8,538 nt of DNA from Clostridia bacterium. Lineage in GTDB: Bacteria; Bacillota; Clostridia; UBA1381. Below are positions 1 through 5,710 of this stretch, piece by piece; the first letter of the stretch is position 1, and every line of letters begins with the position of its first letter. The notes below the pieces were generated by a model, which was given only the letters and a program-made list of their open reading frames with translations, was not told where the DNA came from and ran no database searches. Where the stretch lies: positions 1 through 8,538 of the forward strand of contig JAFODX010000111.1 of NCBI GenBank assembly GCA_017380475.1. Reading direction: 5' to 3'. The translations under genes were made by a program, and so were the position numbers.

Positions 1-131
1 AGAAAAGTGATTTGCGGCGTACAGCAAGTCGGAATCGGAGTCAAAAGCGTAGCTGAATCATGGCCTTGGTACAAGGATGTATTCGGCTTCGACCTCAAGA
101 TGTTCGGCGACGAAGGAGTTGCCGAGAGAAT
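1..131 (+). CDS. VOC/glyoxalase-like protein fragment, foreign to the rest
   Basis: An open frame from base 1 reads VICGVQQVGIGV, then a stretch ending WYKDVFGF, DLKMFGDEGVAERM. This is the first beta-alpha-beta unit of a vicinal-oxygen-chelate (glyoxalase/bleomycin-resistance fold) protein. The wording resembles VOC proteins of Bacteroidetes from memory; no search was run. The gene start lies at or before the window edge. After the Met at 130-132 the frame continues only as out-of-context residues to a TAA at 184-186, and that stretch reads sensibly only on the other strand, as an aldo/keto reductase. The fragment is therefore about 44 codons broken at a junction. Codon choice is richer in GC than the neighbouring genes. 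Substrate unknown. Confidence 0.6.
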
Positions 132-136
132 GCCGT
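128..136. other. Left chimeric junction
   Basis: The plus-strand VOC reading frame is sensible up to about 131 and the minus-strand aldo/keto reductase frame is sensible only from about 132 rightwards. Two unrelated genes on opposite strands are fused within a few bases inside their conserved cores. No insertion-sequence end, inverted repeat or att-like site is visible. An assembly or library artefact is the likeliest cause. Confidence 0.7.
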
Positions 137-293
137 CGCAGTACAAACGTGCGGTGTCTATCACATTGCCACCGTTTTCGGTATAACATTCCATAATTTT
201 AAAAGCAGTACTTTTATCGATTCTTTCTGAATATCCGTCAGTACCGAGAATGATTTGTGACAGATTCATTTCTGCCAGATTAAGGTGTTTCAT
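132..293 (-). CDS. Aldo/keto reductase, N-terminal fragment
   Basis: On the minus strand, ATG at 293-291 begins a frame reading MKHLNLAEMNLSQIILGTD, later ENGGNVIDTARLYCDG. The LSQIILGT strand and the NVIDTA-x-x-Y segment are the first strand and the catalytic-Asp/Tyr region of aldo/keto reductases (here D47 and Y51). These are NAD(P)H-dependent oxidoreductases with a TIM-barrel fold and usually about 280-320 residues. Only 54 codons remain before the left junction. A GGAG ribosome binding site at 302-305 sits 8 nt before the ATG, and the start lies 15 nt after the stop of the AraC-type regulator, so the two are probably cotranscribed. The substrate is unknown. By context it may act on the same carbohydrate as the divergent operon. 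Confidence 0.75.
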
Positions 294-308
294 ATATTTA
301 ACTCCGGA

Positions 309-1193
309 TTATATTGCATTTTCTGAGGAGTAATCAAACTCCTGATGCTTGATTATTTTTCTGAACTCGCTTGGAGTATAGTGCTTGTATTTTTTAAATA
401 TTCTGTTGAAATACGATAGTGATGAAAAACCTGCTCTGTATGATGCATCGGATATACTCGCGCCGTTTTTGAGCATTGTTTCAGCTTTACAGAGACGAAC
501 AAAGTTAAGATACTCTGTTGCTGTTGTGCCGATTGTATTTTTGAACAAACGGCAGAAGTAAGATTCGTTGAATCTTAAAATTGACGCAAGTTCTGCCGTT
601 GTTATCTGATGCGAATAATTATTATTCATATACTCTATGGCAGGTATGATTTTTTTGATTTCATTCTTTTTGCCTGTTGAAAAATCAGAAAGAATACCAT
701 ATCTGCGAAGTATTGCTATAAGCATAAAAATGTTGGCATTAACATAGTCGTGCCAGAAAGAAGAGTGATTCTTGTGCTCATTTACAATTGTATTCATACA
801 GTTGAGTATTTCCTGTGTTTCGGGTTTACCGCTTTTAAACACATAAGCAGGTGTATCACAAAATTTAAGGAATCTTGTTATGTAATGAAGTGATGAATCG
901 GCAACTATGGGTGAGTTAAACTGTATCATTGTTGTAAATGTATCATCGGTTTCTGAATATGTGCTGTGCGGAACATACGAGTTTACAAAAAGAACATCGC
1001 CGCCTTCAAGAATATATTCACCGTCAGTAGTAATACATTTCAATCTGCCGCTTGGTATGTACAAGAACTCATATTCTTTGTGAAGATGCATATCGCAAAT
1101 CTGACCAATTTTACCGTGTGGGGCTGGGGGTAAGTCGCCGCCACTTGCATAAACCGGAGAGTCTGAACGGTATTGTATTATCTGTTCATACAT
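309..1193 (-). CDS. AraC-family regulator with cupin sensor domain
   Basis: A 294-residue cytoplasmic DNA-binding regulator of normal AraC/XylS length. Residues ~28-80 form an N-terminal cupin-like ligand-binding domain, with the HLHKEYEF motif (H36, H38) and the GGDVLFVNSYVPH strand typical of sugar-sensing members. Residues ~180-280 are the two-helix-turn-helix AraC domain: TTAELASILRFNESYFCRLFK for the first HTH, and ISDASYRAGFSSLSYFNRIFKK with TPSEFR for the second. The longest frame starts at GTG 1202-1200, but that codon lies within the GAGGTG Shine-Dalgarno (1205-1200); the ATG at 1193 has ideal 6-nt spacing and is preferred. It is divergent from the sugar-oxidoreductase operon and upstream of the aldo/keto reductase, so it is probably their local activator (inference). 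The inducer cannot be read from sequence. Confidence 0.93.
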   Translation of the reverse strand: MYEQIIQYRSDSPVYASGGDLPPAPHGKIGQICDMHLHKEYEFLYIPSGRLKCITTDGEYILEGGDVLFVNSYVPHSTYSETDDTFTTMIQFNSPIVADSSLHYITRFLKFCDTPAYVFKSGKPETQEILNCMNTIVNEHKNHSSFWHDYVNANIFMLIAILRRYGILSDFSTGKKNEIKKIIPAIEYMNNNYSHQITTAELASILRFNESYFCRLFKNTIGTTATEYLNFVRLCKAETMLKNGASISDASYRAGFSSLSYFNRIFKKYKHYTPSEFRKIIKHQEFDYSSENAI

Positions 1194-1208
1194 AAAAATC
1201 ACCTCAAA

Positions 1209-1239
1209 AAGTCAAAATTGTACAACTTTAAGTCAAAAT
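1209..1239. promoter_or_regulatory. Direct-repeat operator, probable AraC-type binding site
   Basis: The 10-mer AAGTCAAAAT occurs at 1209-1218 and again at 1230-1239, a 21-bp period (two helical turns). This spacing is typical of AraC-family dimer half-sites arranged as direct repeats. A TTGTACAA palindrome (1218-1225) lies between them. The downstream copy ends about 5 bp before the expected -35 position of the catabolic operon, where an AraC-type activator usually contacts polymerase. Assignment to this regulator is an inference. Confidence 0.5.
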
Positions 1240-1244
1240 AAATA

Positions 1245-1273
1245 TAGAAATATACCTGTTGATGAGTTATAAT
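1245..1273 (+). promoter_or_regulatory. Probable activator-dependent promoter of the catabolic operon
   Basis: A perfect TATAAT at 1268-1273 lies 51 bp before the first ATG. The hexamer 17 bp upstream (1245-1250, TAGAAA) is a very poor -35. A consensus -10 without a -35, next to the direct repeat at 1209-1239, is the usual layout of a promoter that needs an activator. Predicted transcript start is about 1280. Confidence 0.5.
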
Positions 1274-1277
1274 TCAA
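1249..1277 (-). promoter_or_regulatory. Promoter of the AraC-type gene
   Basis: On the minus strand TTGAAT (1277-1272) and TATATT (1254-1249) are separated by exactly 17 bp, a good sigma-A-type promoter. It physically overlaps the -10 element of the divergent operon (1268-1273), so RNA polymerase could probably not occupy both at once. Transcription would start near 1242, placing the direct repeats at 1209-1239 in the early transcribed region, suited to autorepression. Confidence 0.5.
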
Positions 1278-1324
1278 GTATAACATAATAAATTAAAAAA
1301 ATCAATAGTAAAGGAGAGATTATT

Positions 1325-2494
1325 ATGTCAAAGAACAGTTTGGATGCTTTTAAGTTTGATCAGACTGAAGAAGTAGTTGATACTTCAAAAAAAGTAAAAA
1401 TCGGTATTATCGGTACTGGCTGGATTGCAGGTGCACATCTTGAGCAGCTTTTGCAGATGCCTGATGCTGAAATTGTTGCAGCAGCAGATATCGTTCCGGG
1501 TAAGGCAGAGAAATTCTTTGCAGATAATAATGTCGATGCATCAAATATCAAATTTTATCCGAGCCACAAAGAGCTTATTGATGCAGGTGAGGTTGATGCA
1601 GTAACTATTTGTACATATAACGCAACTCATGCTGAATGTGCTATATATGCACTTGAACACGATATACACGTTCTTCTTGAAAAGCCGATGTGTGTCACAC
1701 TTGATGAAGCTGTAGCTATTCGCAAGGCTGAAAAGGCAAGCGGAAAGGTTCTTTCAATAGGATTCCAGCCGAGATTTGACGATAACATGAAGATGGTTAA
1801 GGAAATCGTTCAGTCAGGTGCCCTTGGTGATGTTTATTACATCCAGACAGGCGGCGGCAGAAGACATGGTATTCCGACACCGTTTGGTACAACATTCATA
1901 CAGGAAGATACAGGCGTTATCGGTGCAATGGGTGATATCGGATGTTATTCACTCGATATGGTACTTAACGCTATCGGTTATCCGAAGCCGTTAACAGTAA
2001 CAGGTTATACATCAAACTTCTTCGGTAAAGACCCTGAATACTTTATGGCAGATGGTAAGCCGGCAGAGTATGCTGACATATTCGGCGTTGAGGACTTTGC
2101 AGCAGGTTTTGTAAGACTTGAGGGTGGTATAATCCTTGACTTCAGAATTGCATGGGCAATGCACCTTGATACACCGGGTGATACAATCATTATGGGTACA
2201 AAGGGTAGCTTGAGAATTCCGTCAACAGAGTGCTGGAACGGTACAATCGGCGGTGACCTTAAGTTGTATCAGAGAGTTGCAGGCAAGGACGTATGCACAG
2301 AGTTCCCGATGCTTCCGCCTCGTGAGCACAGTGGTTTCTATTACAAGATGAGATCATTCCTTGACGCTGTTAAGACAGGTGGCAAAGCTCCGATTCCGTC
2401 AGAGCAGATTATCATTAACCAGGCTATTATTGACGGTATAGTTAAGTCAAGCAAGCTCGGTAAGGAAATAGAGATAGAAATTCCTGAAATATAA
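1325..2494 (+). CDS. Gfo/Idh/MocA oxidoreductase (first gene of operon)
   Basis: A 389-residue NAD(P)-dependent sugar/polyol dehydrogenase, normal length for the family. An N-terminal extension of about 24 residues precedes the Rossmann fold (GIIGTGWIAGAH, dinucleotide-binding glycines G27, G30, G32). EKPMCVTLDEA carries the conserved EKP (119-121), whose Lys contacts cofactor and substrate. The C-terminal substrate domain has the GDIGCYSLD motif (203-211). At the position where most members, such as inositol dehydrogenases, have His, this protein has Tyr (Y208), as in glucose-fructose oxidoreductase and dihydrodiol-dehydrogenase-like members. An AAGGAG site (1311-1316) 8 nt before the ATG supports the start. 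It leads a four-gene operon with two TIM-barrel sugar isomerases and a second Gfo/Idh/MocA enzyme. It probably oxidises or reduces a sugar, inositol or glycoside hydroxyl; the substrate is unknown. Confidence 0.93.
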   Translation: MSKNSLDAFKFDQTEEVVDTSKKVKIGIIGTGWIAGAHLEQLLQMPDAEIVAAADIVPGKAEKFFADNNVDASNIKFYPSHKELIDAGEVDAVTICTYNATHAECAIYALEHDIHVLLEKPMCVTLDEAVAIRKAEKASGKVLSIGFQPRFDDNMKMVKEIVQSGALGDVYYIQTGGGRRHGIPTPFGTTFIQEDTGVIGAMGDIGCYSLDMVLNAIGYPKPLTVTGYTSNFFGKDPEYFMADGKPAEYADIFGVEDFAAGFVRLEGGIILDFRIAWAMHLDTPGDTIIMGTKGSLRIPSTECWNGTIGGDLKLYQRVAGKDVCTEFPMLPPREHSGFYYKMRSFLDAVKTGGKAPIPSEQIIINQAIIDGIVKSSKLGKEIEIEIPEI

Positions 2495-2514
2495 ACGTAA
2501 TAGGAGTGCGTAAT

Positions 2515-3120
2515 ATGAAAAAGTTTAAAGTAGGTCTACAGCTTTACAGCGTTCGTGATGCTATGGAAAAGGATATGGATGCAACATTGAAAGCAGTAAA
2601 AGAAATGGGCTATGACTATGTTGAGTTTGCCGGATATTTCGACAAGTCAGCAGAAGAAGTAAGAGCGCTTCTTGACAAATATGGTCTTGAGTGTATATCA
2701 GTACATCAGGCTATCGGTCTTTTCGAAGAAGAGGGCAAGGCTGCAGTTGATTACCTTAATACGATTGGTGCAAAATACAGCGCTATTCCTTGGTATGAGG
2801 TTGATGAGTATTACAAAGACTGGGACGGTACAATGAAAAAGTTTGCGGAAGTCAGCAAGCTCCTTAAAGAAGGCAATATTCAGCTTATGTACCATAACCA
2901 CGACTTCGAATTCCAGAAGATTGACGGCGAGTTCATTCTTGATAAGATGTATGCTACACTTTCAAACGATGTGCTTATGCCACAGCTTGATACTTGCTGG
3001 GTACACTATGCAGGTCAGAATCCTGTTGAGTACATAAAGAAATACACGGTAAAATGGAAGTTTTGCATCTTAAGGATTTTGTATGCGAAAAACTTGGCGG
3101 TGGTCCTGTTTATGCATTGA
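2515..3120 (+). CDS. 5' part of the frameshifted TIM-barrel isomerase
   Basis: The frame that carries the ribosome binding site and start runs correctly to the Thr codon at 3043-3047, just after EYIKKY. It then reads about 24 unrelated residues (beginning VKWKFC) to a TGA at 3118-3120. As written it would give a ~201-residue protein lacking the last metal-ligand strands, so probably inactive. Confidence 0.7.
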   Translation: MKKFKVGLQLYSVRDAMEKDMDATLKAVKEMGYDYVEFAGYFDKSAEEVRALLDKYGLECISVHQAIGLFEEEGKAAVDYLNTIGAKYSAIPWYEVDEYYKDWDGTMKKFAEVSKLLKEGNIQLMYHNHDFEFQKIDGEFILDKMYATLSNDVLMPQLDTCWVHYAGQNPVEYIKKYTVKWKFCILRILYAKNLAVVLFMH

Positions 3121-3341
3121 TTGATGAGGATGGCAACGAAATGAAGCCTGAGGATAAAAGTGATGCAGGATTTAAGTTCAAGCCGGTAGGTTCAGGTATT
3201 CAGGATTGGAAATCAATTCTTGAAGCGGCAGAAGAAGCAGGCATTGAATATGTAATCGTTGAGCAGGATCAGTCTTATGAGCAGGATCCGCTTGATGCTG
3301 CAAAAACAAGCAGAGACTATCTCAAGAGTCTTGGTATCTAA
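3054..3341 (+). CDS. 3' part of the frameshifted TIM-barrel isomerase
   Basis: A 95-residue frame carrying HLKDF, PVGSGIQDWKSI and VIVEQDQSY, the C-terminal third of the same barrel, including the last conserved metal-site Glu. Its ATG at 3054 is an internal Met codon of the original protein and has no Shine-Dalgarno upstream, so independent translation is unlikely. Confidence 0.65.
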   Translation: MEVLHLKDFVCEKLGGGPVYALIDEDGNEMKPEDKSDAGFKFKPVGSGIQDWKSILEAAEEAGIEYVIVEQDQSYEQDPLDAAKTSRDYLKSLGI

Positions 3342-3349
3342 CTAAAATT

Positions 3350-3383
3350 CAAGCTAAATGGCATAAATCTGTCATTTAGCTTG
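3350..3383 (+). other. Intra-operon hairpin
   Basis: CAAGCTAAATG (3350-3360) pairs perfectly with CATTTAGCTTG (3373-3383). Three further pairs (GCA with TGT, one G-U) leave a 6-nt loop, so the RNA helix is about 14 bp. It fills the 69-nt gap between the two TIM-barrel genes. The stem is AT-rich and the downstream GTTTGTATT is only weakly U-rich, so a partial terminator or an RNA-processing/stability element is more likely than a full terminator. Confidence 0.5.
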
Positions 3384-3410
3384 GTTTGTATTAAAAAAGG
3401 AGTATTTACT

Positions 3411-4382
3411 ATGAAATTAGGAGTTTTTAGTCCGGTTCTGGCACATATGTCATTCAAGGAAATGGTTGAGTATTTGTCATCACTCGGCGTACAACAGCTT
3501 GAAATGGGTGCAGGCGGATATCCCGGCAAGGCACACTTTGACCCGGAAGTTCTTTTAGCTGACGAGTCAAAGATTGAAGAAATCAAAAACATACTTAAAG
3601 ATAACAATATGTCAATTGCAGCTATAAGCTGTCACGGCAATGCAGTTCATCCGAATAAGGAAATTGCAGCTGAATTCCATAAGGATTTTGAAAATGCAGT
3701 TCTGCTTGCTGAAAAGCTTGGTGTTGACACTATCGTTGGTTTCTCAGGCTGTCCCGGTGACAGTGAGACAAGCAAAAACCCCAACTGGGTAACTTGTTCG
3801 TGGCCTAACGACTATCTTGAAATACTTGACTGGCAGTGGAATGAAGTTCTTATTCCGTACTGGAAAAAGGAAGCAGAGTTCTGCAAGGCTCACGGTATAA
3901 AGAAGATAGCGTTTGAAATGCATCCGGGCTTCTGTATATATAACACATCATCACTTTTGAAGCTTCGTGCAGCAGTAGGTGATATAATCGGTGCAAACGT
4001 TGACCCGAGCCATCTCTTGTGGCAGGGTATGAATCCGGTAGAGGTTATAAAAGAGCTCGGTAAGAATAATGCGATTCATCATTTCCATGCAAAGGATACA
4101 AAGATTGATGATAGAAATACAAGCGTAAACGGCGTTCTTGATGTTGGCTCATACGCAAACGTTCTTGACCGTTCATGGGTGTTCAGAACTGTAGGATACG
4201 GTAACGGTAAAGAAATGTGGAATGCAGTTATCAGTACATTAAAAGCTGTTGGCTATGACGGTATCATAAGTATTGAACATGAGGATTCGCTTATGAGCCC
4301 GAAAGAGGGTCTTGAAAAGGCTATTTCATTCCTGAAGGACGTAATAATTTACGAACAGGCAGGAGAAGCGTGGTGGATATAA
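3411..4382 (+). CDS. Sugar phosphate isomerase/epimerase, metal-dependent TIM barrel
   Basis: A 323-residue soluble protein of the xylose-isomerase-like TIM-barrel superfamily (D-tagatose 3-epimerase, IolE, hydroxypyruvate isomerase and sugar-lyase relatives). It starts MKLGVFSPVLAHMSFKEMVEYL. A complete divalent-metal site can be read: E169 (FEMHPG), D198 and H201 (NVDPSH), H226 (HFHAKD) and E289 (SIEHED). ATG 3411 is preferred to the upstream ATG at 3381, because AAGGAG (3397-3402) lies 8 nt before it and the family start fits. It is distinct in sequence from the preceding frameshifted barrel, so this is not a simple tandem duplicate. It probably acts on the keto product of one of the flanking dehydrogenases, by isomerisation, epimerisation or elimination. 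The exact reaction is not predictable. Confidence 0.9.
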   Translation: MKLGVFSPVLAHMSFKEMVEYLSSLGVQQLEMGAGGYPGKAHFDPEVLLADESKIEEIKNILKDNNMSIAAISCHGNAVHPNKEIAAEFHKDFENAVLLAEKLGVDTIVGFSGCPGDSETSKNPNWVTCSWPNDYLEILDWQWNEVLIPYWKKEAEFCKAHGIKKIAFEMHPGFCIYNTSSLLKLRAAVGDIIGANVDPSHLLWQGMNPVEVIKELGKNNAIHHFHAKDTKIDDRNTSVNGVLDVGSYANVLDRSWVFRTVGYGNGKEMWNAVISTLKAVGYDGIISIEHEDSLMSPKEGLEKAISFLKDVIIYEQAGEAWWI

Positions 4383-5449
4383 TGAAAGATAAGTATTTAT
4401 TGGGTATAATCGGTTTTGGCGGAATGGCAGGTCATCATTATACTCAGCTTTCAAAAGGAAACACTAAAGTATCAATCAAAGGTGTTTATGACTTGAACCC
4501 TGAAAGACTCAAGGTTGCAGAGGAAAAAGGTCTTGTTGCATATTCTTCAAAAGAGGAATTGCTTAATGACCCCGAAATCGACATTGTATTGGTTGCCACA
4601 ACAAATGAGGTTCACGCAGAACTTGCAATCGAGGCATTGGCACACGGTAAGCACGTTATCTGTGAAAAACCTGTCACACCGACAGCGGAAGAACTTGAAA
4701 CTGTTATAGAAGCTGCAAAAAAATACGGTAAGGTATTCACAGTCGACCAGAATAGACGTACAAACAAAGACTTTGTACTTATGAGAAGAACAGTTGAGTC
4801 AGGTGTTATCGGTAAGCCATACGTTATTGAATCACGAGTAGAAGGTTCAAGAGGTATGCCTTCGGGCTGGCGTACAATCAAAGCTCTTGGCGGTGGTATG
4901 ATGCTCGACTGGGGTGTACACCTTATCGACCAGATAATGTATATGTACGACGAAAAGGTTGTAAGTGTTTATTGTACAAAGAACAGCATACAGTATCCCG
5001 AGGTTGATGATAACTTCAGAATGGTTATGATGTTTGAAAGCGGACTTGAGGCAAGAATTGAGGTTGCTACAAACAACTACATAACCCATCCGAGATGGTA
5101 TGTGCTTGGCGAAAGCGGTACACTTCAGATTGATGACTGGAACTGCGACGGTAAAGTGGTGCGTTGCATAGATAAAGAAGATAAGTGGGCAGAGGAGATT
5201 GTTTATACAAAAGCCGGCCCCACAAAAACTATGGCACCGAGAAACCCGAACAGTGTAGAAACAATCACACTTTCAGAACCGCTTGATGTTGAGGATAACC
5301 TTGACCCGGTTTACCGTCAGATGGTTGATGCTATCGAGGGTAAAGCAGAGCTTACCATTAAGCCTGAGCAGGCATTGCGTGTTATAAAGGTTATGCAGGC
5401 TGCAATGGAGTCTTGGGAGAAAAACGAAGTTATTAAAACCGAGATATAA
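4373..5449 (+). CDS. Gfo/Idh/MocA oxidoreductase (second copy, last gene of operon)
   Basis: An NAD(P)-dependent sugar/polyol dehydrogenase of about 355-358 residues. Counting from ATG 4382, the Rossmann motif is GIIGFGGMAG (G8, G11, G13), CEKPVTPTAEE has the conserved EKP (95-97), and GGGMMLDWGVHLID carries the classical dyad D176/H180 with D183. The start is ambiguous. ATG 4382 overlaps the preceding TAA by one base (TAATG, translational coupling), while GTG 4373 has AGGAG (4361-4365) at ideal 7-nt spacing; GTG 4370 is less likely. Either way the gene overlaps its upstream neighbour. It is clearly diverged from the first dehydrogenase, which has Tyr at the His position, so the two probably act on different steps or in opposite directions. 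Substrate unknown. Confidence 0.92.
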   Translation: MDIMKDKYLLGIIGFGGMAGHHYTQLSKGNTKVSIKGVYDLNPERLKVAEEKGLVAYSSKEELLNDPEIDIVLVATTNEVHAELAIEALAHGKHVICEKPVTPTAEELETVIEAAKKYGKVFTVDQNRRTNKDFVLMRRTVESGVIGKPYVIESRVEGSRGMPSGWRTIKALGGGMMLDWGVHLIDQIMYMYDEKVVSVYCTKNSIQYPEVDDNFRMVMMFESGLEARIEVATNNYITHPRWYVLGESGTLQIDDWNCDGKVVRCIDKEDKWAEEIVYTKAGPTKTMAPRNPNSVETITLSEPLDVEDNLDPVYRQMVDAIEGKAELTIKPEQALRVIKVMQAAMESWEKNEVIKTEI

Positions 5450-5456
5450 TGACGTA

Positions 5457-5486
5457 TTAAGAGGATGTTTTTTGACATCCTCTTAA
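5457..5486 (+). terminator. Terminator of the catabolic operon
   Basis: A perfect 12-bp stem, TTAAGAGGATGT (5457-5468) with ACATCCTCTTAA (5475-5486), and a 6-nt loop lie 7 nt after the last stop codon. The following bases are AAAATTT, so the U-tract is poor, but the position and stem strength fit transcription ending between two differently regulated units. Confidence 0.65.
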
Positions 5487-5504
5487 AAATTTCGACACAA
5501 ACTA

Positions 5505-5533
5505 TTGACATACAGTTCATAAAGTGTTATAAT
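5505..5533 (+). promoter_or_regulatory. Consensus sigma-A promoter of the glycine unit
   Basis: TTGACA (5505-5510) and TATAAT (5528-5533) are both perfect, with a 17-bp spacer. Such a promoter should be strong and constitutive, leaving control to the riboswitch downstream. Predicted start near 5540. Confidence 0.88.
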
Positions 5534-5539
5534 ATACTA

Positions 5540-5559
5540 AAATCATCCTTTGATGATTT
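5540..5559 (+). other. 5'-end RNA hairpin of the riboswitch transcript
   Basis: AAATCATC (5540-5547) pairs with GATGATTT (5552-5559) around a 4-nt loop, exactly where the transcript is predicted to begin. A hairpin at the extreme 5' end commonly protects mRNA. Its role here is inferred. Confidence 0.45.
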
Positions 5560-5586
5560 CGGAATCGGAAAGAGACCGGAATCGGA
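5560..5586 (+). repeat. Direct repeat in the riboswitch leader
   Basis: CGGAATCGGA occurs at 5560-5569 and 5577-5586, 17 nt apart, between the 5' hairpin and the aptamer. This is where the first aptamer of a tandem glycine riboswitch, or a reduced 'ghost' aptamer, would sit, but no second CCGAAGG core is present. Confidence 0.5.
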
Positions 5587-5589
5587 GGA

Positions 5590-5667
5590 AACTCTGGAGA
5601 ATCTCGCAAACGAGTGCCGAAGGTGCAAGATTATTTTAATCGAATCTCTCAGGCAAAAGGACAGAGT
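5590..5667 (+). promoter_or_regulatory. Glycine riboswitch aptamer (gcvT-type, single)
   Basis: The conserved glycine-aptamer features appear in order. P1 is ACTCTG (5591-5596) with CAGAGT (5662-5667). GGAGA (P2 5' side, 5596-5600) pairs with TCTC near 5645. A small CTCG-CAAA-CGAG hairpin (5603-5614) is followed by the core GCCGAAGGTGCAA (5616-5628), a GATT/AATC hairpin (5629-5641), then CTCTCAGGCAAAAGGACAGAG (5646-5666), the most diagnostic segment. Only one full aptamer is visible, so this is a singlet form. The gene behind it is an amino-acid:Na+ symporter of a family that carries glycine, which agrees with the ligand. Confidence 0.93.
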
Positions 5668-5710
5668 GCATTTTTAACCTGCTAAAAATGCGTTTATGCG
5701 GATAATTCGG

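Larger units (their letters stand above)
2515..3341 (+). pseudogene. Sugar phosphate isomerase/epimerase (xylose-isomerase-like TIM barrel), frameshifted
   Basis: Two overlapping frames make one complete protein of about 275 residues if a single base is restored near 3045-3048. The 5' part starts MKKFKVGLQLYSVRDAM, the usual beginning of IolE/hydroxypyruvate-isomerase-like TIM barrels. It contains HNHDFEF (127-133) and QLDTCW (157-162), where metal-binding Glu/Asp/His residues lie. The 3' part continues with VLHLKDF (metal-site His), then QDWKSILEAAEEAGIEY and VIVEQD (last metal-site Glu). The preferred start is ATG 2515, with AGGAG (2502-2506) 8 nt upstream; a GTG at 2506 overlaps that site. 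The gap to the previous gene is 20 nt, so it is cotranscribed. The break is not in a homopolymer run. A sequencing or assembly error is as likely as true gene decay, since everything else in the reading frame looks intact. Confidence 0.88.

Noticed and set aside
3040..3060. Programmed ribosomal frameshifting joining the two halves of the TIM-barrel gene
   Set aside because: No slippery heptamer, in-frame stop or downstream stem is at the switch point, and this enzyme family is not known to use recoding.
3381..3410. A 10-residue N-terminal extension (MVCIKKGVFT) on the second TIM-barrel enzyme
   Set aside because: The upstream ATG lies in the 3' arm of a hairpin and has no ribosome binding site, while ATG 3411 has a near-ideal one.
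1325..5449. Calling this operon a C-glycoside deglycosylation (Dgp/Dfg-like) cluster
   Set aside because: The dehydrogenase and TIM-barrel genes would fit, but no small beta-subunit gene, needed by known C-deglycosidases, is present, so only a broad keto-sugar hypothesis is justified.
5465..5677. A 70-codon open frame across the terminator loop and the riboswitch
   Set aside because: It covers a promoter and a conserved RNA aptamer, lacks a ribosome binding site, and its peptide has no family look; it is a by-product of the RNA sequence.
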